Part shown: positions 33,631 to 44,086 of the stretch, piece by piece
Layout: each line of letters opens with the position of its first letter
Position numbering within the stretch: position 1 is the stretch's first letter
Source of the DNA: Hemibagrus wyckioides
Lineage: Eukaryota > Chordata > Actinopteri > Siluriformes > Bagridae
Direction: 5' to 3'
Length of the DNA stretch: 64,000 nucleotides
Assembly (NCBI RefSeq): GCF_019097595.1
Contig: NC_080732.1
Span: 4,782,354 to 4,846,353, forward strand
Program-made: the position numbers and the translations under genes
The notes under the pieces: model-generated
The model's database searches: none
Seen by the model: only the letters and a program-made list of their open reading frames with translations
Told to the model about the DNA's origin: nothing

Positions 33631-34265
33631 CTCCTGCCAAATACTGTGGACAAAACCTCTGCAGATGTACTGTGGAATCTGGCACCAAGTTCAGTTTTTA
33701 GACAAATTAAAAAAATATATCTGCTTAATCTAGTGTTTATAATAATTTACATAATTTGGAAAAATGTGTAATATAATCATTTTCGGGGAACAAAAACACT
33801 GACAAACTTTTTCCTTCAGTTTTGATTTTTTTCTTCAATTTCAGCATTGACTGACTGAAAAGAGCCTTCCTTACGGGTGTTGTTATCGGATTGGTGGTGC
33901 CAGTGGTCTCTTGTCCTCTACAGGAGCTTTTCATCCCCCTACAATTTCTGACTGTCAGGGTTTCTGTACTGCTGAACTTCTCTCCTCTACTTCAACTCTA
34001 ACTGAGCAATTGCACATACAGGATTGAACAGCACTGAACAGCTTTAAAATGCATTTTCACACAGACTAACAACACTGTGGCAAATTTAGAGTAATGAAGT
34101 TTTTCTTATGACATTCAAGTTAAAAGTAGTGTGTAATCCAGGTAACACACACTCAGTGTGTGTGAGTAGAGCCACCTGCTGCTCCTCTTAATGAATTTCA
34201 CTGGACTGCATCCATGCATAGTTGTGCACTTGAATACTTGCTTACTAATATACTTGAACTTGCAT

Positions 34266-34450
34266 GCTTTTACATTTGGCAGACACACTTATCCAGGGCA
34301 ACTTACAATTTATCTCATTGTATACAGCTGAGCAATTAAGGACCTTGCACAAAGGCCCAACAATGGCAGCTTTGGTGGATCTGGGGTTCAAACTCACAGC
34401 CTTCCAATCCACAGTCCAACACCTTAACCCCTAAGCTATTACATCCCCAT
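34266..34450 (-). mobile_element. tRNA-derived SINE, complete, antisense
   Basis: On the minus strand it starts with an A-box-like TAGCTTAGGGGTTAAGGTGT, then a B-box-like GAGTTTGAACCCC, then CAGCACC-type body, and ends in TTGTAAGTTGCCCTGGATAA and GTCTGCCAAATGTAAA. The copy at the same place in arm 1 keeps only the 3' part. Confidence 0.85.
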
Positions 34451-34564
34451 GTGCAAGGCTGCACACAAGCAAAATTATGAAGCAAAAGTAAGTATTGTGA
34501 TGCACAAGATGTACAACTGTGCGAGTATGCAATTAAGTGTAGCTGTGTTCAAGTGCACAAGTAA

Positions 34565-34597
34565 CCAATCAATCAATCAATCAATCAATTAATCAAT
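34565..34597. repeat. (AATC)n microsatellite
   Basis: Seven to eight AATC units with one change, followed by ~250 bases of low-complexity ACAAGTGT/ATATACAAG-type sequence (34600-34850). Confidence 0.9.
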
Positions 34598-35279
34598 CTG
34601 TCAATAAATCAGGTACTGAAGTTTGCATGCATACAAGTATTCACGTATGCCAGTGTACAAATATACAAGTGTACAAGTGTACCAGTATGTGTGTTCACAG
34701 ATATACAAGCGCACAGCTATGTAAGCATGCCAGTGATTAACTGTAACTAATATGCAAAAGTCTGTAAGAATACACATATACAAATATTCAAATCAAACAA
34801 TTATGCAAGGAATCATGTGTACAAGTTTGTATGTAAGTACGTAAGCATGTAAGCCTTCCTGCATAAATCAACAAGTTTCCCCTACATATTTGCTGCTGCT
34901 TGTATAAATCAACACATTTAACTTACGTTTCTAATATTTCCTGTACAAACCAACACACTACCATTTACTTTTCTAGTACTTCCTATATATATCAACACAT
35001 TTCCTGGTACTTTCTGTCTAAATCGACATATATTTTCATTTAATTGTATTTTTGCCTGTGTAAAGGAACATGGCTCCTTATATTTCTAGTGCTTCTTGAA
35101 TAAAATGACATATTTCCACTAAATTGTTGGTTATTCCAGTACAATGGATGTGTTTTCTCTACATTTCAGCATTTCATCTGTTAAAAAGTTTTCTGGTACT
35201 TTCTGCATGTATATATATTATACTTATATTTAATTTATTTAATATTCCTGTATATATCAACACATTTCCTAGTATGTCT

Positions 35280-35286
<7 letters not shown>

Positions 35287-35354
<68 letters not shown>
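35287..35354. repeat. (TA)n microsatellite
   Basis: About 34 TA units, at the site homologous to the Tc1 insertion 24871-25400 in arm 1. Confidence 0.95.
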
Positions 35355-35358
<4 letters not shown>

Positions 35359-35780
35359 ATCCACTAAAATGTACTTTTAATCTTTATAAAATGAACATGC
35401 TTCCCATACATTTCTGCTGCTTTGTGTTTAAAGCAACATTTTTTCCCCTATATTTCTGTTTCTGTCTGTTCAAATTGATGTTTTTCCTACATTTCTGGTA
35501 CTTCCTGTATAAAATAAACAAATTTCCCTGCGACATAAATTTCTCCAGTGTTTTGTCATCATATATAAATCAGTGTTTTTCCCCTGCATGTCTCGTGCTT
35601 CCCGTATAAATCAACACAATTCCCTTATATCTCTGGTACTTCCTGTAAAAACCCACACATTTTTCTTACATTTATTACAAAAATTTTGGTTCTTTGTGTA
35701 TAAACCAACATGCTTCCCCTCCTTTTCCGGTGCTTTCTGCATAAATCAACGTTTCCTCTCCATTTGCAGTGCTTCCTGTG

Positions 35781-36453
35781 TGAGGACACAGCTCCTTATA
35801 GTAGTGATGATGTATTAAAAGTGAATATCATACAAATGTGTGCTGAACACAACCATCATTTATATCTCTACCCCAAGTTAGACAGAAAAAAAGTGTGTAT
35901 TTTCCTCCAGGCCAAACCACATTCCTCCTTCTGTGTGGTTAGAAATAAAATGTGCAGCATAAATATAAATCTTAAAACCAGCAGCTGTTCCAGACTAATG
36001 GCTTTTCTGTTACTCGGCTCGTACATTTCAAACCGAGAAGCATTTTTTCCAGGGCGCGATTCTCGTAATGTTGCCTGGGTTTTCATTTCTAATGGTATGT
36101 CACTAACTCTTGCATCAATCTGAGATGTTCTTTTAGGGCACAAATAGTCCTTAGGCTCAGAGATGCAGCTCTTTACTTTTCCTCGACGTTGTTCTCAGCC
36201 AAATGAAACAGTGCTATTTGCCAAAATGGCCCTGAGGAAAAAAAGCACCTTATTATTATTTTTTTTTGTTTTTTTTTGCTAGAGAAATGTGATATTAGTT
36301 TGTCCTATCACACCTCTTTCATTTCAAAACATTAAATCACAAGCAAATAGTTCATCAAAGGCACAATCTAATCCAAGCACTTTTCCTAAAAGGGTTTAAG
36401 CAGTCATTCACAATGACTCACTGTGTCCTTGAAGTAATTCTATGTATTTACCT

Positions 36454-36454
<1 letters not shown>
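35781..36454. other. Gene-free stretch
   Basis: No coding exon or recognised repeat. Confidence 0.6.

Positions 36455-36486
<32 letters not shown>
36455..36486. repeat. (CA)n microsatellite
   Basis: Uninterrupted CA dinucleotides. Confidence 0.95.
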
Positions 36487-36488
<2 letters not shown>

Positions 36489-36914
36489 AGATATGTGGAT
36501 TTATCTTTTATTAAGTCAATTAAATGACAAAATCTTAACAAACACATAACTGCAACAAACACAGTGAAGTGTTGTTCACATAGCACCATGTTGCTTTCAT
36601 ATTAAATACAGCCAAGCTGATATATTTATGCTACGTTCACACAAACAGCTACAACTTGTCAGTCACTGTATTATGAAGTCATCAATAGTCGAATAATAAC
36701 CTCATCAGTGTGTGGTGCAACTAGCCTTCAACTTGACAAGAAATCAACAAGTCTTGCTTTTAAAATTAAACATTTTGTATGGAGGTTTGGAATTTGTATA
36801 TAAAATTCAGCAGTGTTCTTTCTGCTTGCTGAGATTGTACTGTTAGCAATGTTGCCACATCTTAATGATTGGTTTTTACAATTTTGTTTACAGACCTTCA
36901 CTTTATGTAAATCT

Positions 36915-37195
36915 GTCATCCATCCATCCATCCATCCACCCATCCATCCACCCATCCATCCACCAGTAAATCCATTCACCAGTCAATCCATTCATTCACA
37001 AATCCATCCAGCCATCCATCCATCCACTGGGCAATCCATCCATCCCTCCAACTATCCATCCATCCATCCATCAGTAAATTCTTAATTCCTCCAACCATTT
37101 AGAAGGCAAAAATACATTCAGCATAAGGCTAAAATATACTATTGATGGGATGCCAGTCCATCACAGGGAATCATGCACACACACACATTTACACA
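36915..37195 (-). mobile_element. (ATCC)n array with SINE tail
   Basis: Imperfect CATCCATCCATC repeats (36915-37075, broken by CCAGTAAATCC-type units) are followed by GGGATGCCAGTCCATCACAG and a short CA array. That is the antisense 3' part of the second SINE family with its expanded tail. Confidence 0.65.
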
Positions 37196-37489
37196 GTCAT
37201 CAGACTGATCATTTAAAGTAGCTAAGCAAATAATGGCATGTTTTCAGGTGGTTTACAAAACTGGCGAGTCTAGAGGGCACTAACATGGACGTGGTAAAAA
37301 CCTACAGTATATTTATTTACTTGAGACTGAATGCACATGTGAAATTACCCTGGAGGGCCTGTTTGTACTTGAGGCTTGTTTGTGAAAAGTTTTCACAATA
37401 CAAATGTCTCATTTCACTTGGAAAACTGATGAATAGATTGATGGAAAGAAATATGATTGCATTTCTAAGCATACTTATTAGTTTTGGAT
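37196..37489. other. Spacer before the LTR element
   Basis: Nothing recognisable; ordinary AT-rich sequence. Confidence 0.5.
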
Positions 37490-37494
37490 GCTAG

Positions 37495-37862
37495 TGTCAC
37501 ACAACAGTCTGGGCCAGAACACCAGAGGGAGCCCTCGCCCGAATATTAACTATCTCTGGCCACTTCCGGTACTGAGGCTTATTTAAGCAGCGCGCCACCT
37601 CAGCCTCATTGCGAAGCATTGTTTCCGTTTGTGTCACTTGCCAAGCCTTTATTCTGTTATTGTCTAGTTACCTCATGTATGACCTTGCCAGTTTATCTCT
37701 TGACCTCGAGTTTCGGATTTGTGTTTTGGATTAGTTTTCTGAGTGACAGCTTTCTGGTATTTGACCCTTTGCTTTCGTTATCTTGACCACGATTTCTGCC
37801 CACCGTCCTTTACGAAATCTGCACATGGACTCTAACACTCCTCCGCCTGACGAGGCGTTACA
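37495..37862 (+). repeat. 5' LTR
   Basis: 368 bp, starts TGTCAC and ends TTACA. It differs from the 3' LTR only at 37675 (A here, G at 42283). It contains the promoter and, near its end, the first in-frame ATG of gag. Confidence 0.95.
37580..37620 (+). promoter_or_regulatory. LTR promoter and predicted transcript start
   Basis: A TATA-like TATTTAAG (37580-37587) is followed about 31 bases later by GCGAAGCATT (37611-37620). The latter is the predicted 5' end of the RNA because it is complementary to the primer-binding position. Confidence 0.65.
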
Positions 37863-40677
37863 GAATGCTTCGCCTGAAATGAGTCCAGCGGATATGCGAG
37901 CGGCGTTATGGCGACAATGAGCCCTCCTTCGTGCTTATCAGGAAGAGGTTGACTCGCTGAAAGCCGCTAATCTACAACTTCAGCAACAGCCGCGAGAACA
38001 AACAGCCGCCACGGCGTCGGCATTCCACGTACGCAGCGAACTTCCTCGTTTTGCCTTACCCGAAAAGTTCAATGGATCCGCCGATCGCTGCAGGGGTTTC
38101 CTTCGTCAATGTGATAACTATTTCGCTCATCAGCCAGAGGCATACAGCGACGAGAGAACCAGGTGCGCATTCATATTATCTCTGCTAACCGGAAGAGCAC
38201 TAGATTGGGCTGCAGCGGTTTGGGACTCAGACCCCCAAGTCAAAGCGTCCGCGGATTATTTCGCGAACTTAATCAGGGAAGTGTTTGAATACCCAGTGGG
38301 AGGCAAGGATGTGTCTGTACAGTTGCTGGAGTTGCGCCAAGGGAGGGACGCGGCCGCGGATTATGCCGTTAAATTCCGCACGTTGGCCGCTCAGTCTGGA
38401 TGGAATGCGACAGCTCTCATGGCGGTGTTCCGCGAGGGACTCAACCCAGAATTACAAGTGGAAATGGCCTGCCGCGACACCAGCATGACGCTATCCCAAT
38501 ACATCTCCACTGCCATTCGTCTAGACAACCTGCGCCGTCAACACCGGCCTGCAGCCACCAGTTCACGTGCTATGCCACGCCGCATGATGGATATCCAGCA
38601 ACACACAGAGGATCTAACCGAACCGATGCAACTAGGGAGGGCTCGAGTTACAGAGGCTGAGCGCAAGCGGCGCACTAAGCTCCAGCTATGCTTTTACTGC
38701 GGCAAACCGGGCCACCGTGTGCTTCGAAGTCCTGAGAAGCCAGCTACAACCCAGGTAGAGACTATTGAGCATTTATCCAAGGTTTCTCTTCCTGCTTTCT
38801 TGCTCTTTGCTAATTCTAAGTTCTGTGTCACAGCGCTGATTGACTCGGGCTCGGCGGTTAACCTCATTGACGCTAATCTGGTGCACGACCTTCACATCCC
38901 CACAGTCCCATGCGTGCATCCACTCCATGTGACCGCCATTAACGACCAACCCATCGGAGGGGGCCTCATTTCTCATCACACACCACCCATAGACTTCCAA
39001 CTCGGGTTATTCCATCGTGAGCGACTATCATTCTTTGTCATCTCTTCCCCATCTAACCCCGTAGTACTGGGCTTCCCCTGGCTGCAGCTTCATGACCCCG
39101 ATATCTCCTGGAAGAACGGTGACATCCGCAGGTGGGCTCCTTCCTGCATAAAAAACTGCTTTCAGGCTCACACTCCTCGTCCATGCCTCGCTACGTCCAT
39201 AGAAAGCCCAGGTTCAACCAATCTAATATCGCTCCCTCAGGAATATTCCGACCTGCAGGAGGTTTTTAGTAAAGAGAACGCGACCAGGCTCCCACCACAC
39301 AGACCATGGGATTGTACCATAGAACTCCTGCCTAACACCACACCACCCAAGAGTCGAGTTTACCCTCTTTCCATCCCTGAGAAAAAGGCCATGGAGGACT
39401 ACATCGAAGAGGCCCTCACTGCCGGATATATCCGACCCTCTACATCGCCGGCAGCTGCGGGTTTCTTCTTTGTGGAAAAAAAGGATGGAGGGCTCCGGCC
39501 ATGCATTGATTATCGCGGTCTGAATGCCATCACTGTGCCGTACCCCTATCCACTCCCTTTAGTCCCAGCCGCCCTCAAACAGCTACAAGGAGTTAAAATA
39601 TTCACTAAGCTCGATCTGCGCAGTGCTTACAATCTGATTCGGATACGAGAAGGAGATGAATGGAAGACAGCCTTTCACACCATGAATGGACACTATGAGT
39701 ACTTAGTCATGCCATATGGACTCACCAACGCCCCAGCGGTTTTCCAATCTATGATAAATGAAGTGTTCAGAGACATGCTCCACAGTCACGTTATAGCATA
39801 CATAGATGACATACTGATTTACTCATCCAACTATGAGCAACATTTTTCCCACGTTCATGATGTACTTCACCGTTTAGCAGCCCACAACCTCTTTGTAAAA
39901 TTGGAAAAGTGTGAGTTCCACCGTCCCTCCATAACGTTCCTGGGCTATGTGATATCTCAAAAAGGAATAGAAATGGATCAGTCCAAAGTATCAGCGATCA
40001 CATCCTGGCCGGAGCCCACCAACATTAAGGGCTTACAGCGATTTCTGGGGTTTGCTAACTTTTATTGCCGATTCATTTGGAACTATAGCACCATAGCCAG
40101 TCCCTTGACCTCGTTACTAAAGGGGAAGCCACGTAAACTCAGATGGACTGACCAAGCCAGCAATGCCTTCAGTAAGCTCAAGCAAAGCTTCTCGTCTGCC
40201 CCCATACTCCGGCACCCCCGACCAGACTTACCGTTCACAGTAGAGGTTGATGCCTCCAACAGCGGCCTTGGGGCGGTGCTCTCTCAACGCCAGCCAGAGT
40301 CAGGCAAATTGCACCCATGCGCCTTCTTCTCTCGTACGCTAACCCCGACGGAAATGAACTATGACATGGGTAACAAGGAACTACTAGCCATGAAGGCTGC
40401 TCTGGAGGAGTGGAGACATTGGCTGGAGGGGGCAGTTCACCCGTTCCTCATTCTTACAGATCACCGTAACCTAGCCTATCTACAGGAAGCCAAACGTCTG
40501 AACTCACGCCAAGCCAGGTGGGCACTGTTTTTCTCGCGATTCAAATTCACGGTCACCTATCGTCCTGGGTCCAAAAACGGAAAAGCAGATGCGCTCTCTA
40601 GAATTCATGAAGTCTGCGAACCCTCCGTTCACCCGGACACCATCCTTCCGCCGTCTGTGCTGGTTGCTCATGGGTGA
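37825..40677 (+). pseudogene. Broken gag-pol: Gag, protease, RT, RNase H
   Basis: The frame opens at an ATG inside the LTR (37825) but meets TGA at 37918-37920; it is then open from 37921 to 40677. Gag is followed by one zinc knuckle near 38689-38732 (CFYCGKPGH) whose last cysteine is replaced by serine. The retroviral-type aspartic protease has DSGS at 38842 in [12 protein letters not shown]. Reverse transcriptase has its catalytic YIDD at 39799-39810, with [18 protein letters not shown] upstream. RNase H shows [13 protein letters not shown] near 40246 and TDHRNLAY near 40458. The frame then ends at TGA 40675, where a small indel near 40670 puts integrase in another frame. Gag and Pol share one frame, as in other chromoviruses of this group. 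Confidence 0.9.
37863..37883 (+). other. Primer-binding site of self-priming type
   Basis: AATGCTTCGC at 37864-37873, one base after the LTR, is the exact reverse complement of GCGAAGCATT at 37611-37620. A further six-base pairing (AATGAG at 37878-37883 with CTCATT at 37605-37610) is possible after a small bulge. I saw no match to a tRNA 3' end. Tf1/sushi elements are known to prime reverse transcription with the folded 5' end of their own transcript. Confidence 0.75.
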
Positions 40678-41588
40678 GATCGAACGGGCCTGCACCTCCG
40701 AGGCACCCCCCCCAAACTGTCCACCCTCCAAGCGGTTTGTGCCCACGACACTCCGTCACAGACTGATTAAGTGGACCCACGAGAGCCCCAGCACCGGCCA
40801 CCCAGGTATGCACCGCACTACTCAGCTACTGCGCCGGACCTTTTGGTGGCCCTCTCTAAATCAGGATGTGGAGGGGTTTGTACGTTCCTGTCCCGTGTGC
40901 GCCCAATCTTGAACCGACCGCCATTTGCCTGAGGGCCTGCTGGAACCGCTACCTGTCCCACGACGCCCCTGGTCACACCTCTCTATAGACTTTCTCACAG
41001 ACCTCCCCGAGTCGCAGAGCTTCACCACGATCATGGTCGTCATAGACCGTTTCTCCAAGGGGTGTAAACTCATCCCTATGAAAGGCCTACCCACGTCTAT
41101 GGAAACCGCCGTAGCTATTTTTCATAACGTGTTCCGAAATTTTGGCATCCCTGAGGACATAGTATCAGACCGAGGGCCGCAGTTTACCTTTAGAGTATGG
41201 CAGGAGTTCTGTAAGCAATTGGGGATCAACGTCAGTCTGAGCTCGGGATATCATCCCCAGTCCAACGGACAAGCCGAACGCCTGAATCAAGAGCTGGGGA
41301 GGTTCCTGCGAGTATACTGCAGCAAGGAGTATAGATGTATAGAAGTATAGATGGAGTGAGTTCCTCCCGTGGGCCGAATATGCCCAGAACTCCTTAACCC
41401 ATTCCTCTACGGGGCTGACGGCGTTCCAATGTGTACTAGGCTATCAACCACCTTTATTCCCATGGTCCGAAGAACCCTCCAATGTCCCCGCAGTGGACGA
41501 CTGGGCTAGACGTAGCCAAGAGACTTGGGAGCGAGCCCATGTCCGACTTCAAAGGGCAGTACAAAGACAGGCAATTCAGGCCAATCAC
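40676..41588 (+). pseudogene. Broken integrase core
   Basis: The zinc-binding HHCC part (HESPSTGH, then CPVCAQS) ends at TGA 40910-40912. The catalytic core 40925-41337 shows the first Asp in SIDFLTDLP, the second in VSDRGPQF and the Glu in [14 protein letters not shown], giving the DDE triad. At 41338-41353 a 16-base insertion, a near-copy of the adjacent sequence, shifts the frame and brings in TAG at 41348. The next section (41352 on) ends at TGA 41589-41591. Confidence 0.88.
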
Positions 41589-41599
41589 TGACGTCGGCC

Positions 41600-42157
41600 C
41601 CACCAGCCTACCAGGTGGGTCAGAGAGTTTGGCTATCCACGCGTAATTTGAAACTCAAACTACCCTGTCGCAAACTCAGCCCCAAATTCATTGGCCCCTT
41701 CAAGATCGTTCGTCAGGTTAATCCTGTCTCTTATCGCCTGGAACTGCCTGCCTCTTATCGTATCTCGCCCACGTTCCATGTATCTCTGCTCAAGCCCTAT
41801 CATGAACCTCAAACCACACGCTCCGAAACCCATGAACCACCTCCTCCCCTGGACATCGACGGCTCCCTCGCTTATCGCGTTCGCACCATTCTCAACTCGC
41901 GTCGACAGGGTGGCCGCCTCCAATACTTGGTGGACTGGGAGGGGTACGGTCCAGAGGAGCGCTGCTGGGTCAATAGGCAGGACATCCTGGACCCTGCACT
42001 CATCGAAGAATTTCACCTGAACTTTCCCCACAGACCGGCCCCTCGCCCGAGGGGGCGCCCACGACGACGAACACCTGGAGGTGTCCCTAGACGGGGGGGT
42101 TCTGTCACACAACAGTCTGGGCCAGAACACCAGAGGGAGCCCTCGCCCGAATATTAA
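41600..42157 (+). pseudogene. Integrase C-terminus with chromodomain
   Basis: After another frame change near 41600 the GPF/GPY-type module ([20 protein letters not shown]) and a chromodomain ([11 protein letters not shown], then [18 protein letters not shown]) follow. The aromatic/WEGY core is intact. The frame runs through the polypurine tract and stops at 42157, inside the 3' LTR. Chromodomains of such integrases are thought to guide insertion to particular chromatin. Confidence 0.88.
42086..42102 (+). other. Polypurine tract region
   Basis: AGACGGGGGGGTTC lies immediately before the 3' LTR, the position of plus-strand priming. Confidence 0.7.
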
Positions 42158-42470
42158 CTATCTCTGGCCACTTCCGGTACTGAGGCTTATTTAAGCAGCG
42201 CGCCACCTCAGCCTCATTGCGAAGCATTGTTTCCGTTTGTGTCACTTGCCAAGCCTTTATTCTGTTATTGTCTAGTTACCTCGTGTATGACCTTGCCAGT
42301 TTATCTCTTGACCTCGAGTTTCGGATTTGTGTTTTGGATTAGTTTTCTGAGTGACAGCTTTCTGGTATTTGACCCTTTGCTTTCGTTATCTTGACCACGA
42401 TTTCTGCCCACCGTCCTTTACGAAATCTGCACATGGACTCTAACACTCCTCCGCCTGACGAGGCGTTACA
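42103..42470 (+). repeat. 3' LTR
   Basis: 368 bp, one difference from the 5' LTR (42283). It is followed by the target duplication GCTAG. Confidence 0.95.
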
Positions 42471-42475
42471 GCTAG

Positions 42476-43019
42476 GGCATCATTAAAATATCATAAAAGC
42501 ATCGGAAAAGCTAACTATGCAAACAAGCCATGAAAAACAGTCCCGGATACAGACTCCAAAAGAACAGGTCAAGAACAAATTTACAAATTTTAACATTATA
42601 TATATATATAATGTATGTATAGTTGCTATGCTAAATAATGTCTTAAAAATGTAATTATCTGATATTTAGTTGTTTAATGAGGAATAAATATACACCATAC
42701 ACACAACTGTGTATACGTACACCAGTATAACACTTATAACCACTTATTATTGTATAATTTCTTTGTTATATATTTCCCTAATTTGTTAGCTGATGTAATT
42801 ATTACTATCAGGATTTAGGGGCATATGGTGGAGAAGTAGGTTACTGAGAAATGATCCTTATACTTATAATTTTAGTTAACTTTTTTAGTACTTAGGTTTT
42901 GTAGACTGCTTAGTTGCCTCTGTTAACAAATTAGCAGCAGGGTTTCCCAAACACATCACTCATATTATCCTCCTAAGACCTGAGCTTGCATTTTAGATTT
43001 CTTCTACCTATTTGGAGTT
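42476..43019. other. Gene-free AT-rich stretch
   Basis: Contains a short (TA)n near 42598-42612; nothing else recognised. Confidence 0.6.
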
Positions 43020-43305
43020 AGGAGGAACCAATAAATTTTTTTTTTTTCGTTTCATTTCATTGTCTGTACCACTTATCTGATCTATCCTTGGGTCACGGGG
43101 AGCCTCTGCCTATCTCAGGCGTCATTGGGCAGGACGGAGTGCCAACCCATCGCAGGGCACACACACACACTCTCATTCACACACTACGGGCAATTTAGAG
43201 ACTCCAAACAACCTAGTAGCATGTCTTTGGACTGTGGGAGGAAACCAGAGCACCCAGGACGCGTGAGGCGAACGTGCTAACCACTAAGCCACCGTGCCGC
43301 CAGAC
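43020..43305 (-). mobile_element. SINE of the second family, antisense
   Basis: On the minus strand it starts GGCGGCACGGTGGCTTAGTG and GTTAGCACGTTCGCCTCACG, an A-box-bearing tRNA-like head. It runs through TTTCCTCCCACAGTCCAAAG, CTAAATTGCCC and GTGCCCTGCGATGGGTTGG to a tail ending ATGAAATG. The B-box part of the head is deleted. Confidence 0.8.
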
Positions 43306-43729
43306 CAATAAATATAATAACCAGATATTATCTTTGAACATGAAGCCACATCTTTTGTGTACAACAGGTTCCAGTTACCAAGAATTAAGTATTATAGCGC
43401 ACACAAGCAAAAAAGGCTGTAGGAGGTTAAAATGGACATGCTTTAATTTGTTTCATAGTGGACTATTTGTTTTGTTAAGGACAAATATTTAGTAACAAGA
43501 ATGTTATGGGAATGAAATGTGGGAATTCAGGCCTGAATATGTTTATTTTTCCTTACATGACGAAACAACAACAACAACAACAACAACAGTCCTGCTTGAA
43601 TCAAATCAATGAGACAAGTGAAGCAGTGTTCCTTGGACTGTACCACCTCTGAGTCCCCTCTCTATTATTTCTTTAACTGAGTGGTGGACTGTACTAACTC
43701 GGGTAGAAAAACGGGGGGGATGCTGTTCT
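43306..43729. other. Distal 5' flank of the exon at 44087
   Basis: AT-rich sequence with an (AAC)n array at about 43565-43589. No coding signal. Confidence 0.6.
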
Positions 43730-44086
43730 TATAAGGCTGCAGCTGCGAGCAGAGGCGAGTCGGTGGAAGTTTTGGAGCCGGACAGAAAGCTAACACACGC
43801 GGTTATGGCTTGAGTTCTCGCGTTAAACTCTCGCGTTAAGTTCTGACGTTAAAAAAAGAAATAACGAGACGAAGAGGGGGAGCGCGAGCCGGCGAGCAAT
43901 TCTGCAGCTTTTTCTTCTTCTTTTACGTGGCGCAAAATTTCCGAGTGGAAACTCCGCTCTGTAGTCCGGATAGAAACATCAGCACCAGCAGTTTCAGTAG
44001 TTAGCGTGTGTATGTGTGTGCGTGTAAGAGAGATAGAGAGAAAGAGAGAGCGCGCGAGCGCGCGCAGGACTGTAGGAGTGTGTTGG
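43730..44086 (+). promoter_or_regulatory. CpG-rich promoter and 5' UTR
   Basis: A sharp rise in GC and CpG (GAGCGCGAGCCGGCGAGC, CTCGCGTTAA repeats, GCGCGCGAGCGCGCGC near 44050-44066) contrasts with the AT-rich surroundings and leads into the start codon at 44087. A TATA-like element is not obvious. GT and GA arrays (43997-44048) lie in the presumed 5' UTR. Confidence 0.65.

Larger units (their letters stand above)
33625..35780. repeat. Lectin-array arm 2, right part
   Basis: It aligns with 23600-25740: CTCCTGCCAAATACTGTGGA, the AAAAGAGCCTTCC block, the SINE position, and the CTTCCTGTATAAATCAACA-type tandem array (34850-35780). No gene is present. Confidence 0.8.
37490..42475 (+). mobile_element. 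Ty3/gypsy chromodomain LTR retrotransposon (Tf1/sushi type)
   Basis: A full-length element (37495-42470) is flanked by a 5-bp target duplication GCTAG (37490-37494 and 42471-42475). Order: LTR, Gag with zinc knuckle, aspartic protease, reverse transcriptase, RNase H, integrase with C-terminal chromodomain, polypurine tract, LTR. The chromodomain and the self-priming signal place it in the Tf1/sushi group of vertebrate chromoviruses. The coding part has in-frame stops at 37918, 40910 and 41589, frameshifts near 40670 and 41600, and a 16-base insertion at 41338, so this copy cannot make its own enzymes. Confidence 0.95.

Noticed and set aside
33456..33653. N-terminal extension of the transposase frame to 409 codons
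   Set aside because: The extra part translates the terminal inverted repeat and a TA microsatellite; the family start [10 protein letters not shown] is at 33455.
35124..35609. 161-codon open frame
   Set aside because: It crosses a TA microsatellite and the CTTCCTGTATAAATC tandem array; no protein-like features.
38281..38283. GTG as the start of the gag-pol frame
   Set aside because: The frame is open back to 37921 and Gag-like sequence continues upstream; the true start was one of the ATGs before the TGA at 37918.
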